DNA from: Oligoflexia bacterium | GTDB lineage: Bacteria > Bdellovibrionota > Bacteriovoracia > Bacteriovoracales > Bacteriovoracaceae | NCBI GenBank assembly: GCA_015232355.1 | Contig: JADFZW010000001.1 | Location: 310,001 to 374,000 of the forward strand | DNA length: 64,000 nt | Direction: 5' to 3' | Shown: piece by piece, positions 28,915 through 38,837 of the stretch | Layout: each line of letters starts with the position of its first letter | Position numbering within the stretch: the first letter of the stretch is position 1 | Notes under the pieces: model-generated | What the model saw: only the letters and a program-made list of their open reading frames with translations | The model's database searches: none | Told to the model about the DNA's origin: nothing | Translations under genes and position numbers: made by a program

Positions 28915-30522
28915 TTACACTTTCGATTTATCACCACTACCATTACCACCACTATTTACACTGCTACTACTATTACTCTTCCGTATATCAGACCTGTTTC
29001 CTCCTCTATCTCCTCTGTTTCTCGTATATTCATCTCTTCTGCGATTACTGTTACTGCGCCTATTATTGTAGTTTCTTCCACTACCACTCTGCTTGTTTCT
29101 ATCCGTTATGTTCGTAGAACTTGCGTTGTTATTAATAACTTTATCAACAACCTTATCTTTCACATCTTTCACATCTTTCACAGCTACACTTGCACTGGCA
29201 ACTGTATTCGCACTCACTTCAATATTATCAGCAACATCATCGATAATAGCTACACAACATGTTCCACCTCTCCCACAAATACTTTTATCTTCATTATTAC
29301 CATTTAATCTACTACTCCTACCATTACATCCACCATTTTCTAATCCTATAACTTGTCCACACTCGTCTGCAATGTAATCAAAGTTAAAAGGAAACTCCAA
29401 TTTTCTACTATTTTTATTATGCTCATCATTTGGATCATATTGAGTGCAAAAATATCTTCTACGTTTTCCTTTATCTGTTACCATATCAAACTGTTCAATC
29501 AAAATATGCAATCGTTCTACTTTTCCTACATCTCCATTCTTCGCTTTGATAAATGAACCTATCTCTGGTAACTTTAATTTTTTATCCTGATAAACATCGT
29601 CCTCATACTGCATACAACACTTTAACTGCCCACAAACACCATTAAGCTTGTTTTGTGTTAATGTGAGGAGCTGAGTTTTGGCCATTTTAATATTTACATG
29701 TCCATATTTTTCTAAAAAAGAGTTACAACAAAATTGCCTTCCACATGGACCAATTCCTCCAATGGCAGCAGTCCTATCTCTAATATAAATTTGTCGCAAT
29801 TCTATTCTCATTTTAAGTTCAGAAACCAAACCCTTCACTAATTCTCTAAAATCCACTCTTCCTGGAGCAGTAAAATAAAAAACTGCCTTCTTTCCAAATT
29901 GAGTGTACTCAACATGAGTTAGCTCCATATTTAAATTTAATTTCTCTACTAAACGATTACAGACATCCTTTGCATCTTTTTCTTTAGCAACATAACTCTC
30001 TTCTCTTACAACATCTTTATCTGTGGCCGGCTTAATGATACTTCGAACTGGCAACATCGAACGATTAAATGATTCTTCGTATGGAAATGAACTTATATAT
30101 CCTATGGCCATACCTCTATCACTCATGGCCACAACCTTTTGAGCATACGAAAATCTACGTTTCCCTATGAAAAATGGAAATGCTTTCGCATTACCAGGAA
30201 ATCTAACTTTCACAAAGGTCATAGCTTGACCCTCTTTAAATTTACAGTCAGCGCTCCCTATATCCTCACTTTCACTACCTTCCGTGCCTTCACTCTCTTC
30301 ACTCTCTTCACTGATTTCACCGATTTCATTCACTTCATCCACAATATCTCTACTATCATCACTAATAACCTGATCAACACCATTTGAATTATCTGAATCA
30401 TTAGCATTAGTCAGATCACTACTAATGTTTTTATCGCTAATAATATTATCTTTTACATTCATATCCATAACTTTATTTACCTTCACCTTTTTTCTATTTG
30501 GAGGAAAATGCACATTTTTCAT
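28915..30522 (-). CDS. PSP1-domain protein, RicT/YaaT-like
   Basis: A 535-residue cytoplasmic protein whose central part (about 200-370) is a PSP1 domain. The blocks ELTHVEYTQFGKKAVFYFTA, RIELRQIYIRDRTAAIGGIG and PCGRQFCCNSF, then GVCGQLKCCMQYEDD, carry the conserved cysteines that bind Fe-S clusters in RicT. The N-terminal 100 residues are acidic low complexity, and the last 150 are Asn/Ser/Arg/Gly-rich. In Bacillus, YaaT lies next to holB and tmk, the same neighbours as here; there it acts in the RicAFT complex that controls RNase Y processing. It overlaps holB by 29 bases. The start is uncertain: 30522 has no ribosome-binding site, while an ATG at 30468 follows AAGGTAAAT. Confidence 0.82.
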   Translation of the reverse strand: MKNVHFPPNRKKVKVNKVMDMNVKDNIISDKNISSDLTNANDSDNSNGVDQVISDDSRDIVDEVNEIGEISEESEESEGTEGSESEDIGSADCKFKEGQAMTFVKVRFPGNAKAFPFFIGKRRFSYAQKVVAMSDRGMAIGYISSFPYEESFNRSMLPVRSIIKPATDKDVVREESYVAKEKDAKDVCNRLVEKLNLNMELTHVEYTQFGKKAVFYFTAPGRVDFRELVKGLVSELKMRIELRQIYIRDRTAAIGGIGPCGRQFCCNSFLEKYGHVNIKMAKTQLLTLTQNKLNGVCGQLKCCMQYEDDVYQDKKLKLPEIGSFIKAKNGDVGKVERLHILIEQFDMVTDKGKRRRYFCTQYDPNDEHNKNSRKLEFPFNFDYIADECGQVIGLENGGCNGRSSRLNGNNEDKSICGRGGTCCVAIIDDVADNIEVSANTVASASVAVKDVKDVKDKVVDKVINNNASSTNITDRNKQSGSGRNYNNRRSNSNRRRDEYTRNRGDRGGNRSDIRKSNSSSSVNSGGNGSGDKSKV

Positions 30523-31384
30523 ATAGATCAAGAAGGGAATATATTCTCTCCATTTGATTATTATTAAAACTAAGAGATGTCTGGTACCATTTAATTTCTT
30601 TTAAAAATTCTTCCTTACTTTCGTAGGACACTGCACTTTCATCTACTCTAAGACGCTCTAACTCCAAAACATAATTAAAAAAACTATTCAGTAATATCTC
30701 ACTATCTCTCATCTTGTCCATATTTGATATAAGTCCATCTCGCTTGTAGTCAGCAATGTACTTGTTAATTATATCAGATTCGTCTTCTGATACACCCAAT
30801 ATAGTCGATAGATTGCCTGATCTCATTTCAAAAAAATTAGAATCAACTCTTAATTTTATGGCCCTACTTAAAATAGTTTTAATTATTTCTTTTTCTGATG
30901 GTCGTAATAAAAAAATACTCACACATTTAGGTGTCTCTTCCAATGATTTAAGTAATTTGTTCGCCAACTCTTCCTCTATTAAATGCGCATCTTCAACTAT
31001 TATAAAACGATATGGTAATTGAAATTTTTTAAAATTCAAAAATTTAAAGAACTCATCAAATTCATTTATTCTATATGATTTAGATATATCTAAATTTACT
31101 TCAATATTTTCTATATTCATTTCCCTATCAATATCTCTTCTTGATATAAAAAGAAAATCTGGATGATTTAAAATACTACTACTACTGCTACTAGTATTAT
31201 TAGCATCATTGCTCGAATATAATCTTAAAACACTCTCTAATAAATCCAAACTCCACTTCCATAAATTTTCTCTTTTACTCATAAAATCTAATTTCATTGC
31301 AGGATGAGTAACAATATAAAAAGGTGCCAGCACACTTTTTTGCAAAGACCGTAACAAAATTTCTTTTATGCTTATTTCACTCAT
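30494..31384 (-). CDS. holB: DNA polymerase III delta-prime subunit
   Basis: A 296-residue clamp-loader subunit that, with delta and tau/gamma, loads the beta clamp. Family features are FIIVEDAHLIEEELANKLLKSLEETP at about 140 (sensor region), then FLLRPSEKEIIKTILSRAIKLR, whose Ser-Arg matches the arginine-finger SRC/SRA motif in which delta-prime supplies an Arg to its neighbour. No intact Walker A is present, as in E. coli HolB. A Ser-run insert (NNTSSSSSSILNHPDF) occupies about 63-75. It sits between tmk and the PSP1 gene, a widely conserved trio. The ribosome-binding site is weak (AAAG). Confidence 0.85.
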   Translation of the reverse strand: MSEISIKEILLRSLQKSVLAPFYIVTHPAMKLDFMSKRENLWKWSLDLLESVLRLYSSNDANNTSSSSSSILNHPDFLFISRRDIDREMNIENIEVNLDISKSYRINEFDEFFKFLNFKKFQLPYRFIIVEDAHLIEEELANKLLKSLEETPKCVSIFLLRPSEKEIIKTILSRAIKLRVDSNFFEMRSGNLSTILGVSEDESDIINKYIADYKRDGLISNMDKMRDSEILLNSFFNYVLELERLRVDESAVSYESKEEFLKEIKWYQTSLSFNNNQMERIYSLLDLYEKCAFSSK

Positions 31385-31387
31385 AAC

Positions 31388-31431
31388 TTTAAAATATCTT
31401 TAAAATATCTTTTAAATATCTCGCAAATATC
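31388..31431. repeat. 11-bp tandem repeat across the tmk stop codon
   Basis: Four 11-base units (tttaaaatatc twice, ttttaaatatc, tcgcaaatatc). The tmk stop (31412-31414) is inside the third unit; the array fills the whole gap between tmk and holB. Confidence 0.88.
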
Positions 31432-32095
31432 TCTGCCAACATTCAATCACTCTATCTTTTACAATCACTTCACTACTTTTCGCATCGATAATTTTAACTC
31501 TGTTTGCAAACATCTGCGCCACAACTCTATATCCTTCAATTAATTTTTTAAAATATTCATCATCTTGTAATTCAAAGTAATCCTTACTCGTTCCTCTTTT
31601 TTTCATTCGATCTCGTGAAGTTTCAAGATCTATGTCTAATAAAAACGTCAAGTGCGGAAGATAATTTAATGGATAATGAGAATGAATTTCCAAAATCAAA
31701 GACATACCAAGATTGGCCCCAACACCTTGATATACTAAACTGCTATCTATAAATCGATCAAGAATCACTACTGTAGATGGTTCTTCTAATTTTTTAAAAA
31801 TCATCTTCTCTAATAGCTCTGCTCTTGCAGAAGCAAACAAATATGCTTCTGCCAAAGCACTTAATTTTCCTCTTTGTGATAAAATTGCATCTCTTAATTT
31901 TTCACCGAATTCAGTACCGCCTGGCTCTCTAAAGACAACAACATTAAATCCCTGTGTCTTCAAATACTCCATAAAATATTTTAGAATTGTACTCTTTCCG
32001 GCACCTTCAAATCCTTCGAAGCTTACAAAGAAAGATTTATTTTTGATAGTATCTGGCACTTGAAAATTATCAAATTGCTTTTGAGTAATTTGCAT
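31412..32095 (-). CDS. tmk: Thymidylate kinase
   Basis: A 227-residue dTMP kinase of the dTTP pathway. The P-loop GFEGAGKS is at 28-35, the thymidine-site FREPGGTEFGEKLR at about 57-70, and DRFIDSSLVYQGVG at about 112. A LID-like MKKRGTSKDYFE follows. I use the ATG at 32095; an in-frame GTG two codons upstream is possible, since the AAAGG lies 10 bases from the ATG and 4 from the GTG. First gene of tmk-holB-ricT. Its 3' end is in an 11-bp repeat array. Confidence 0.93.
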   Translation of the reverse strand: MQITQKQFDNFQVPDTIKNKSFFVSFEGFEGAGKSTILKYFMEYLKTQGFNVVVFREPGGTEFGEKLRDAILSQRGKLSALAEAYLFASARAELLEKMIFKKLEEPSTVVILDRFIDSSLVYQGVGANLGMSLILEIHSHYPLNYLPHLTFLLDIDLETSRDRMKKRGTSKDYFELQDDEYFKKLIEGYRVVAQMFANRVKIIDAKSSEVIVKDRVIECWQRYLRDI

Positions 32096-32230
32096 AGACA
32101 CAATACCTTTACGATTAACATGAACATTTTTAAAATAAGTTAGTATTGTATCATAACGATATAAGATTTAAACCGTCATCTGCATCATATAGCTTCTACT
32201 AGCTTCTACATCTTTCATCTATTTTATTTT

Positions 32231-32258
32231 ACTTATTACTTATTACTTATTACTTACC
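32231..32258. repeat. 7-bp tandem repeat across a stop codon
   Basis: Four 7-base units (acttatt three times, acttacc). The stop codon of the GYF_2 gene (32250-32252) falls in the third unit. Confidence 0.85.
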
Positions 32259-33338
32259 TTTCCCGTGATTATTTTTAGAATTTTTATCTAACTTTTTTGA
32301 CGTTGGAGCTTGCACTGCAGGCGCTCTACCTTCACTTACACCACCTACACTTTTTTTGTTCTCTTGATTTTGCATCTCATCTACTTCAGATTCAGATTCA
32401 TTCCCACTTCCAACTCCTGCAATCATATTAGATTCTTTTGATGACAAATTTGTATTATTCTTATTATTATCGCCACCGATGTAGTAGTACAATGCCCCTC
32501 CTAATATTATTATCGTTAGCAAAACACTTCCAGAACGAAAGCTCAAATATTTACCAAGAAAACCTGAACTCTCTCGTCTAATAATTGAAATTGAAGAATT
32601 ATTATTTTCATTTACATTTTCATTTTCAGCAGCACTACCAACATAATCATAGTCATCATTATTTTCATCATTTGAAAAACTATTTTTCCCCTTTATTTGT
32701 CCAATATATGCTAACCCAATCAAACCTTCGCTCTCATCTCTTAATTTTTTTTTATTTCTTACCGATATTAAAATATCCTCTTCTAAATTAGAATCACTTG
32801 CACCACTCAATAATGTTTTTGGGCCCTCAGGAAGGGCCAGAATACCTTGCTTAAATAATTGCCTTCGGTCTAATTGAGTACATTCGTGTAATTTAATCCA
32901 ATTTATTCCTCCATCAACTGATATGAGGTCATTAAACAATAACGTTTTTTCTTTAAGCAATTCCTTAATTTGCATCATTGAATACGGACCATTTTTTTGT
33001 CCATTAATAAGTATAAAAATTTTATCAATAACTTGCGGCCCAGATGAATTGACCAACACTTGAGGTTTTCTTCTTTGAAATTCAGTAACATTATAAATAG
33101 GAATGTGATTATCAGGAGCAGTATAATTTGCCACCTTCACACTCTTTGGGAAAAGCGGATTCTCATCTAAAAATGCTTTTATGTCGTTTTTGTGATATGG
33201 ACCAACAATTTTATTTTTTAAAATAATCAACCACAACTCATCTTTTGAAATATTTTTGCTCTCAATTTCTAGTTTTGATACAATTCTAAGTTTGGTTGCT
33301 TTTGCTTGCTTGGGATTTTGACTTACATTGTCCCCCAT
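32250..33338 (-). CDS. Membrane protein with two GYF_2 (DUF4339) domains
   Basis: A 362-residue protein. GYF_2-type modules are visible at about 35-85 (ELWLIILKNKIVGPYHKNDI) and 107-152 (KIFILINGQKNGPYSMMQIK followed by WIKLHE). Each has the family's pattern of a beta hairpin, GPY and a helix. A linker follows, then a single membrane span (about 272-290, SVLLTIIILGGALYYYIGG) and a short Lys/Ser-rich tail. GYF_2 modules mediate protein interaction in many bacterial membrane proteins; in predators and gliders they often sit in surface or motility proteins. The GGGGTGG before the ATG at 33338 fixes the start. No partner is obvious from neighbours. Confidence 0.75.
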   Translation of the reverse strand: MGDNVSQNPKQAKATKLRIVSKLEIESKNISKDELWLIILKNKIVGPYHKNDIKAFLDENPLFPKSVKVANYTAPDNHIPIYNVTEFQRRKPQVLVNSSGPQVIDKIFILINGQKNGPYSMMQIKELLKEKTLLFNDLISVDGGINWIKLHECTQLDRRQLFKQGILALPEGPKTLLSGASDSNLEEDILISVRNKKKLRDESEGLIGLAYIGQIKGKNSFSNDENNDDYDYVGSAAENENVNENNNSSISIIRRESSGFLGKYLSFRSGSVLLTIIILGGALYYYIGGDNNKNNTNLSSKESNMIAGVGSGNESESEVDEMQNQENKKSVGGVSEGRAPAVQAPTSKKLDKNSKNNHGKGK

Positions 33339-33607
33339 GGACCACCCCTAGATTAATAGATAAATATAATTTATATAAACTTCCTTTTTTATATCTCCAT
33401 TTCGGGTGGGCCCAATTTAAACATTAATTTTATTTTGTTTTTTATTGGTTTTCATCAAAAGTGGCAAAACTCGACTTAAATAATTCACTAAATTTTATTT
33501 ATGAATAAAAATTAAACTAAAATTTTTATTTATCCGAATAGTGTTAGCGCCTGAATAGTAAAAATAAATTTTATTAAAAATTCATACACGTTAAATAAGA
33601 ACTATCT

Positions 33608-35584
33608 ATGAAAAAAATAAAAAATATACTCATTATTTCATTCACCATCACATACTTCGTTTCATTAATCTCTTGCATAGATGAAAACTCAAGGAGAAGC
33701 ATTAAAAACCAGATATCTAAAAATTCACTGAACAACTCTTCTGATAAAAAAATGCTTACCCCATCACCATCTCACTCTCCATCATCCTCACCTCCAGTTA
33801 AGGGGTTACTGAAAGCTGAAACCGCTGCTACTATTGAATTGCGATTTTTTGTTGATCCAAATACTGGAACATTTAAAGATAAAGTAACTATTCCAAAAAA
33901 TTTTAATGGCATCCTTTATCTGTCTGGCCTTAACATTACTTCTCTCAATAATCGTATTGTTAAAGTAAGATTTAAATTTGGTCGTGAATTAGAAGTTGTC
34001 ACCGTTCCTGCAACAATTGGAAGAGCGGCCGGGCTTACTCCACAAATAGATATTCAAGTACTGATCATGGACATGCGGGATCGTCCATTCGAAAACATTC
34101 GCTTGCTCTATGATTTATATGATTACAACACCTACAACTATGATTACAACGATTCTCCAACTAATGACCCCTACAATAGAGAACTTTACTGTCGAGGTTT
34201 AACGTTAGAGTATGATCCTACCTATACCAACGGTGAATGTAATCCAAATGAAAAAAAATGTCTCTATGCTTTTGCTAAAATTAAAGATGCAGGTCTTTAC
34301 ACAACAAACGGTTCAACAATTCCTACTCTCCCTCTAATAGATATCAACAGTGGAGATTTTACATTTCCTACTGCCTCTAGTGATGCCACTATTGTAAGTA
34401 AAAATCTAACTAATATAAAAAAATGCTTACCCGATAATGGTGCTGTATTTTACAAAGAATTTGCATCATCTTATAGGCAAATGACCTATACAAACGTTGA
34501 TACCTCATTTGCCTCATACAACGACGTGGTTTTATCTCTAACTGATGATACTAACTCTAAAGTTGATTATTACTATAGAGGACCATACAGAGTTCTCTCT
34601 CTCAATAGTTGGTCACTTCCAAAAGATAAAGCTGTTGGTCCATATGGACTTTTTAAATCAACATTAGATTCATCTGCTGATCCAACCGATGTTACCATGG
34701 GAATATTCTCGCTGATCTTTCCTCGTTCAGGAAAACTTCCACTGGATAAAGAGATAAAATATATTGGCGATGATTATGCTTTTAAGATAGATCCTCAAAT
34801 GACTCCAACACCAACATTAACTAAAACAATTCCAAGATCAATAACTTCTCTCACCTCTGCAGGTGATACTAAGTGGATGGATGGATGTAACATACGAGTT
34901 AGCAATTTTGATGAAACAAGAAATGAAGGAATCAATTCTTGCAATGTAAGTGCGACTATTGAAATTGTAGCAATCGATCCAAAAACTGGAAAAGAATACG
35001 ATGTAGATATGACAAATAAAACAGAGATAAAATTACAACTATCCAGGCCCAGCACAAAAGATTACCAAGGAAAAGAAACACTTTATCAAAGCATGAAATC
35101 ATGTTCTTCCTCTAGAACATGTGCCAGTGATGAGTGTTGTTTTAATAAAAGATGTTGGTCTAAGAATTTAGTCTCTCAATGTTTAGAAGACGCAACATCT
35201 TCTGGGCAACAAGAAATCGGCACCGTATGCAATAGTGATTTTCAATGTGCAAGCTTATGCTGTAACGTTAGTATCGGAAGATGTGCTGTTCATAATTCCA
35301 AGTTAGATACTCCAGTATTTTGCTCGAAATCTCCAGGAGACCACTGTGTGGCCAAAGAATGGTGTAGGAAAGATACGATTCAAGATTGTAAAATAATCAG
35401 AACGGGAATAAATTCTCAAGGAGAAATGACTTGTGCTCTCAGATGCTACAACAAACAAGAATTTGGAAGTTGTATTAATGGCATTTGCGTGGCCCCTACC
35501 CAACCAGGCAGAGTGGACTTTAATGAAGAGAATCCTGACTGTAAAGATGCTGTACCACCACCACTCGTAATAGGAGATGTTTAA
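33608..35584 (+). CDS. Large lipoprotein with Cys-rich C-terminal domain
   Basis: A 658-residue protein. The signal peptide MKKIKNILIISFTITYFVSL ends in the lipobox LISC (Cys23 anchor). A Ser/Pro linker spans about 42-65. The middle 400 residues are unrecognised and beta-rich. The last 170 residues hold about 22 cysteines in pairs (CASDECCFNKRCW, CNSDFQCASLCCNV, CVAKEWCRKDTIQDC), a pattern like Dickkopf-type or knottin-like disulphide modules. Such domains occur in secreted proteins of predatory bacteria, but homology is not proved. It is divergent from the GYF_2 gene, with about 270 non-coding bases between. Ribosome-binding site is weak. Confidence 0.72.
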   Translation: MKKIKNILIISFTITYFVSLISCIDENSRRSIKNQISKNSLNNSSDKKMLTPSPSHSPSSSPPVKGLLKAETAATIELRFFVDPNTGTFKDKVTIPKNFNGILYLSGLNITSLNNRIVKVRFKFGRELEVVTVPATIGRAAGLTPQIDIQVLIMDMRDRPFENIRLLYDLYDYNTYNYDYNDSPTNDPYNRELYCRGLTLEYDPTYTNGECNPNEKKCLYAFAKIKDAGLYTTNGSTIPTLPLIDINSGDFTFPTASSDATIVSKNLTNIKKCLPDNGAVFYKEFASSYRQMTYTNVDTSFASYNDVVLSLTDDTNSKVDYYYRGPYRVLSLNSWSLPKDKAVGPYGLFKSTLDSSADPTDVTMGIFSLIFPRSGKLPLDKEIKYIGDDYAFKIDPQMTPTPTLTKTIPRSITSLTSAGDTKWMDGCNIRVSNFDETRNEGINSCNVSATIEIVAIDPKTGKEYDVDMTNKTEIKLQLSRPSTKDYQGKETLYQSMKSCSSSRTCASDECCFNKRCWSKNLVSQCLEDATSSGQQEIGTVCNSDFQCASLCCNVSIGRCAVHNSKLDTPVFCSKSPGDHCVAKEWCRKDTIQDCKIIRTGINSQGEMTCALRCYNKQEFGSCINGICVAPTQPGRVDFNEENPDCKDAVPPPLVIGDV

Positions 35585-35695
35585 ATGTAAAGTAACTGCA
35601 TCTGGAACAAATTAACGATTGAATTTTATCTTCTCAAAAGTTAAAATTTTTTTAAGATAACCTTAGATTTATAAAGTGTAAAAAGTGAGTTTGAT

Positions 35696-36496
35696 ATGCA
35701 AGGCGATCAACAATACCAAACATATATTCCTCCTCTAACAAAGATTAATAAAACTATAATTATTGCTACTGCTGCTATATTTATAATTAGCTCTATTCTT
35801 ACTTTGTCTTTTAAAAATTTCTCTCTGGCCCAATATATCGGTCTCTCTATTGGAATGTTGACAAAAGGACATCTATATCAACTTTTCACATATCCATTTA
35901 TCCAAGATGGTTTACTCTCATTTATTTTCAATGCTCTAATTATATGGTTTGTTGGTGGTGATATTGAACACGAACTTGGTAAACGTTTATATCTATCTTT
36001 ACTCATAACCACCGTACTAGGTGCTGCCATTACATACATTTCAATAATTGTAATATTCTTTAAAGATAGTCTTTTAGTTTCCTCCATTCCATTCATGGGA
36101 TTATCCGGAATATGCTACTCACTACTTTTAATCTATTCATTTCTCTATGGGGATCGCCCACTTCTATTTATGTTAATATTCCCAATGAAGGCAAAATATT
36201 TTTGTTGGTTATTAATTGGAATAGAACTTTATATGAGTATATTTTCAGCATCATCAAAAACTTCATTCGGTCATCTTGGTGCTATGCTATTTGCTTTTCT
36301 TTTCTTCAGATATGCAACCAAAGTGCGAAAAATTTGGAGCTATACATCCTCAAAAATCTCACCTTTTGGTGATCCTCGAGGAGGAAGAGGAGGATCAGGA
36401 AGTAAAAGCAAAGGCGGACATCTACATATAGTAAAAGGCGATGATGATGATTCTTATAATTCTCAATCAAACAATGGACCAAAATATTGGCAATAG
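35696..36496 (+). CDS. Rhomboid-family intramembrane serine protease
   Basis: A 266-residue membrane protein with six to seven hydrophobic segments. The catalytic dyad is visible: Ser137 in MGLSG (the GxSG motif) and His193 in FGHLGA. Asn79 in SFIFNALIIWFVGGDIEHELG matches the oxyanion position in the second rhomboid helix, and the LG / R(x)YL loop fits. It should cleave membrane-spanning substrates. The C-terminal tail (about 225-266) is Gly/Ser/Asp-rich and cytoplasmic or disordered. The next gene, 80 bases downstream on the same strand, encodes a strongly acidic protein; co-transcription is likely. Confidence 0.85.
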   Translation: MQGDQQYQTYIPPLTKINKTIIIATAAIFIISSILTLSFKNFSLAQYIGLSIGMLTKGHLYQLFTYPFIQDGLLSFIFNALIIWFVGGDIEHELGKRLYLSLLITTVLGAAITYISIIVIFFKDSLLVSSIPFMGLSGICYSLLLIYSFLYGDRPLLFMLIFPMKAKYFCWLLIGIELYMSIFSASSKTSFGHLGAMLFAFLFFRYATKVRKIWSYTSSKISPFGDPRGGRGGSGSKSKGGHLHIVKGDDDDSYNSQSNNGPKYWQ

Positions 36497-36576
36497 CTAA
36501 ATAAAGTTGTATGTTATTTCATTCAATAACTAATTAACAATTATCAACAACTAACAACTAATAAGAAAGGGTAAAT

Positions 36577-37194
36577 ATGAGACTCAAAAACGCCATTGAA
36601 GAAAAATTATATGATAGCAGACTTCGAGATAAATTTGTTGCCGACGGTAGAATTACAAAGTCACAGATTGATTCATACTTAACAGATCTTCCTGATGACC
36701 AAGAGAAAGCACATTCTATTGATTTAGAATCACCATCAACACAAAATAGAATAGCGAAAAACATGGCAGCGGCCCAACTTGCACAAGAGGCAAGATTCAA
36801 TCAAAAAGATTCACCATTCGCTATTCCAAAAGACACAAGTTCATACAAAAAAGACTTCTCCTCTGTTGATTCCGATGATCAGGATAATGACCAATCTGAT
36901 GATGAATTTGCTGATGATTATGAAATTGATGATGATTCTATAGACTCAAACGATGATGATATCAAAGAAGAAGGTGAGGAAGATTTTGTTAAGGACACAG
37001 AAATTGATACTGAAAGCGATTCAGATGATGATAGTAAATTAGATACAGAAAATAGATTATCAGAAAAAGATAGTGATTTTATCGAAAGTGAAAATGATAT
37101 TATTGAAAACATTGAAAATGATATTGATAATAGTGAATTTGATGGAGGAGGTATAGGTTCAAGTGAAAATGATGATAACGAGGAAAAAATCTAA
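36577..37194 (+). CDS. Acidic low-complexity protein
   Basis: A 205-residue soluble protein. Residues 1-45 (MRLKNAIEEKLYDSRLRDKF, then ITKSQIDSYL) look folded and helical. Residues 95-205 are dominated by Asp, Glu, Ser and Asn (for example DDYEIDDDSIDSNDDD) and should be disordered and very negatively charged. AAAGGG lies 5 bases before the ATG at 36577. It follows the rhomboid gene on the same strand. No family recognised; role unknown. Its end converges on rplQ. Confidence 0.65.
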   Translation: MRLKNAIEEKLYDSRLRDKFVADGRITKSQIDSYLTDLPDDQEKAHSIDLESPSTQNRIAKNMAAAQLAQEARFNQKDSPFAIPKDTSSYKKDFSSVDSDDQDNDQSDDEFADDYEIDDDSIDSNDDDIKEEGEEDFVKDTEIDTESDSDDDSKLDTENRLSEKDSDFIESENDIIENIENDIDNSEFDGGGIGSSENDDNEEKI

Positions 37195-37303
37195 CTACTT
37201 CTTATCAAATTTCTTTCACTTACCATTATCTTTTTAAATCTTCTAAATTAATTTTTTAAAATAATAATCTACTAAATAAAAAAACATCTTTTTTTAAGTC
37301 TTT

Positions 37304-37693
37304 TTATTCACTAATTGTTGTATCGTTTTCTTTAATAACATCAACCAACGAAATATAGGCCATATCAGATCCATCACCAGCTCTTTTGTCAGCTAACTTC
37401 ACAATTCTTGTATAACCACCATTTCTGTTCATAACTTTTGGAGCTATTTCTTTAAAAAGTTTAACTGTAGCAGCTCGATTATTTAATTTTGAATAAACTA
37501 AACGTCTCTTAGCTACTGTATCATTTTTAGCAATTGTGATAATTTTTTCAATATAGGGTTTAACGGCCCTACACTTTGTGATTGTTGTTTTAATACGTGC
37601 ATGCTCTATTAACTCAATTGAAAGATTTCTTAGAAGTGATCTTCTGTGAGAAGAATTAACACCTATGTTATATCTTTTATTTCCATGTCTCAT
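37304..37693 (-). CDS. rplQ: Ribosomal protein L17 (bL17)
   Basis: 129 residues. The start MRHGNKRYNIG, then HRRSLLRNLSIELIEHARI, is diagnostic for bL17, a large-subunit protein near the exit tunnel. Length is typical. GAGG precedes the ATG. It is the last gene of the ribosomal block, 77 bases after rpoA, as in the alpha operon of most bacteria. No clear terminator follows. Confidence 0.97.
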   Translation of the reverse strand: MRHGNKRYNIGVNSSHRRSLLRNLSIELIEHARIKTTITKCRAVKPYIEKIITIAKNDTVAKRRLVYSKLNNRAATVKLFKEIAPKVMNRNGGYTRIVKLADKRAGDGSDMAYISLVDVIKENDTTISE

Positions 37694-37770
37694 AAAATAA
37701 CATCCTCTATAATTTAACTTCTCTTAAATTTAATTAGCTTAGTTTAACTAAATTTAGTTTTATTTTTGCT

Positions 37771-38805
37771 TTATTTTGCTTCGTTGTTTTGTCTTTGCTG
37801 TTGCAGTTGTTTAACGATATGGTCAACCTTCATTCCCAGTCCAAGTCCCATAGAGGAGAGTATTTCTTTAATCTCATTTAGAGATTTTCGACCAAAATTT
37901 TTGGTACGTAACATCTCGCCCTCAGTTCGAGAAACCAGTTCGTAAATAAATTTAATATTTGCATTCTGTAAACAATTTGCCGATCTTACAGATAACTCCA
38001 ATTCAGATACTGGTTTAAGTAATGCTTCATTAGTAGGAGACATCTGCATTGATTGTTTTGAATCTGTTTGAACAAACTCATCTTCTTCTTCAAAATTAAG
38101 AAAAATTGTTAACTGATTTTTTAAAACCTTTGCTGCCAATGCAATAGCATCTACAGGTTGAATACCTGCATTTGTCCAAATTTCCATTGTTAGCTTATCA
38201 AAATCAGTTCTCTTACCAACCCTGCTATTAGTAACTGTATAGTTCACTCTATGAACAGGAGAAAATAATGTATCAATATAAATCCAACCTAGAGGAAGAT
38301 CATATGACTCTCTATTATCTATGGCCGTAACATAACCCTTTCCTCTAGCAACTTTCAATTCAATTCTTATTGAACCACCAGAAGATACGTTAGCTATTAC
38401 ATGATCTGGATTTAAAACACTTATATACGGACTCTCGCCAATATCACCGGCAACAACTGGACCTTCGCCAGATTTTTCTAAGATAACTACAATATCATCC
38501 TTCTCAACAATTTTAAACTTAACCTCTTTTAAGTTTAAAATTATCTCCGAAACCTCTTCCTTAACGTTGCTGATCGTTCCGAACTCGTGTTCTACACCAT
38601 CAATTCTAACTGCAACAATCCCTGCGCCTTGAAGTGATGACAATAACACTCTTCTTAGTGAGTTTCCTAAAGTTAATCCATAACCACGCTCTAATGGTCT
38701 TGCTACAAACTTTCCGTAATCCGTTTTTAAAGTATCATAATCAACTTCAAGCGCGGCCGGCCTTATCATGCTCATCCAATTCTTACTTACAAAGCTATCT
38801 GCCAT
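37771..38805 (-). CDS. rpoA: RNA polymerase alpha subunit
   Basis: 344 residues. The N-terminal dimerisation domain is evident ([30 protein letters not shown]), followed by a flexible linker with Gln/Met runs (about 245-260). The C-terminal DNA-binding domain follows ([20 protein letters not shown] and [13 protein letters not shown], with the Arg equivalent to E. coli Arg265 in VRSAN). The last residues are Gln-rich ([13 protein letters not shown]). GGAGG precedes the ATG at 38805. It directly follows rpsK; the rpsD gene usually found between them is missing. Confidence 0.97.
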   Translation of the reverse strand: MADSFVSKNWMSMIRPAALEVDYDTLKTDYGKFVARPLERGYGLTLGNSLRRVLLSSLQGAGIVAVRIDGVEHEFGTISNVKEEVSEIILNLKEVKFKIVEKDDIVVILEKSGEGPVVAGDIGESPYISVLNPDHVIANVSSGGSIRIELKVARGKGYVTAIDNRESYDLPLGWIYIDTLFSPVHRVNYTVTNSRVGKRTDFDKLTMEIWTNAGIQPVDAIALAAKVLKNQLTIFLNFEEEDEFVQTDSKQSMQMSPTNEALLKPVSELELSVRSANCLQNANIKFIYELVSRTEGEMLRTKNFGRKSLNEIKEILSSMGLGLGMKVDHIVKQLQQQRQNNEAK

Positions 38806-38837
38806 AAAACCTCCAGATTATAATTGCCCCTCTCAAA

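Noticed and set aside
35626..35660. TTATCTT / AAGATAA hairpin as terminator of the Cys-rich lipoprotein gene
   Set aside because: Loop of 21 bases, AT stem and no U-run after it; not convincing.
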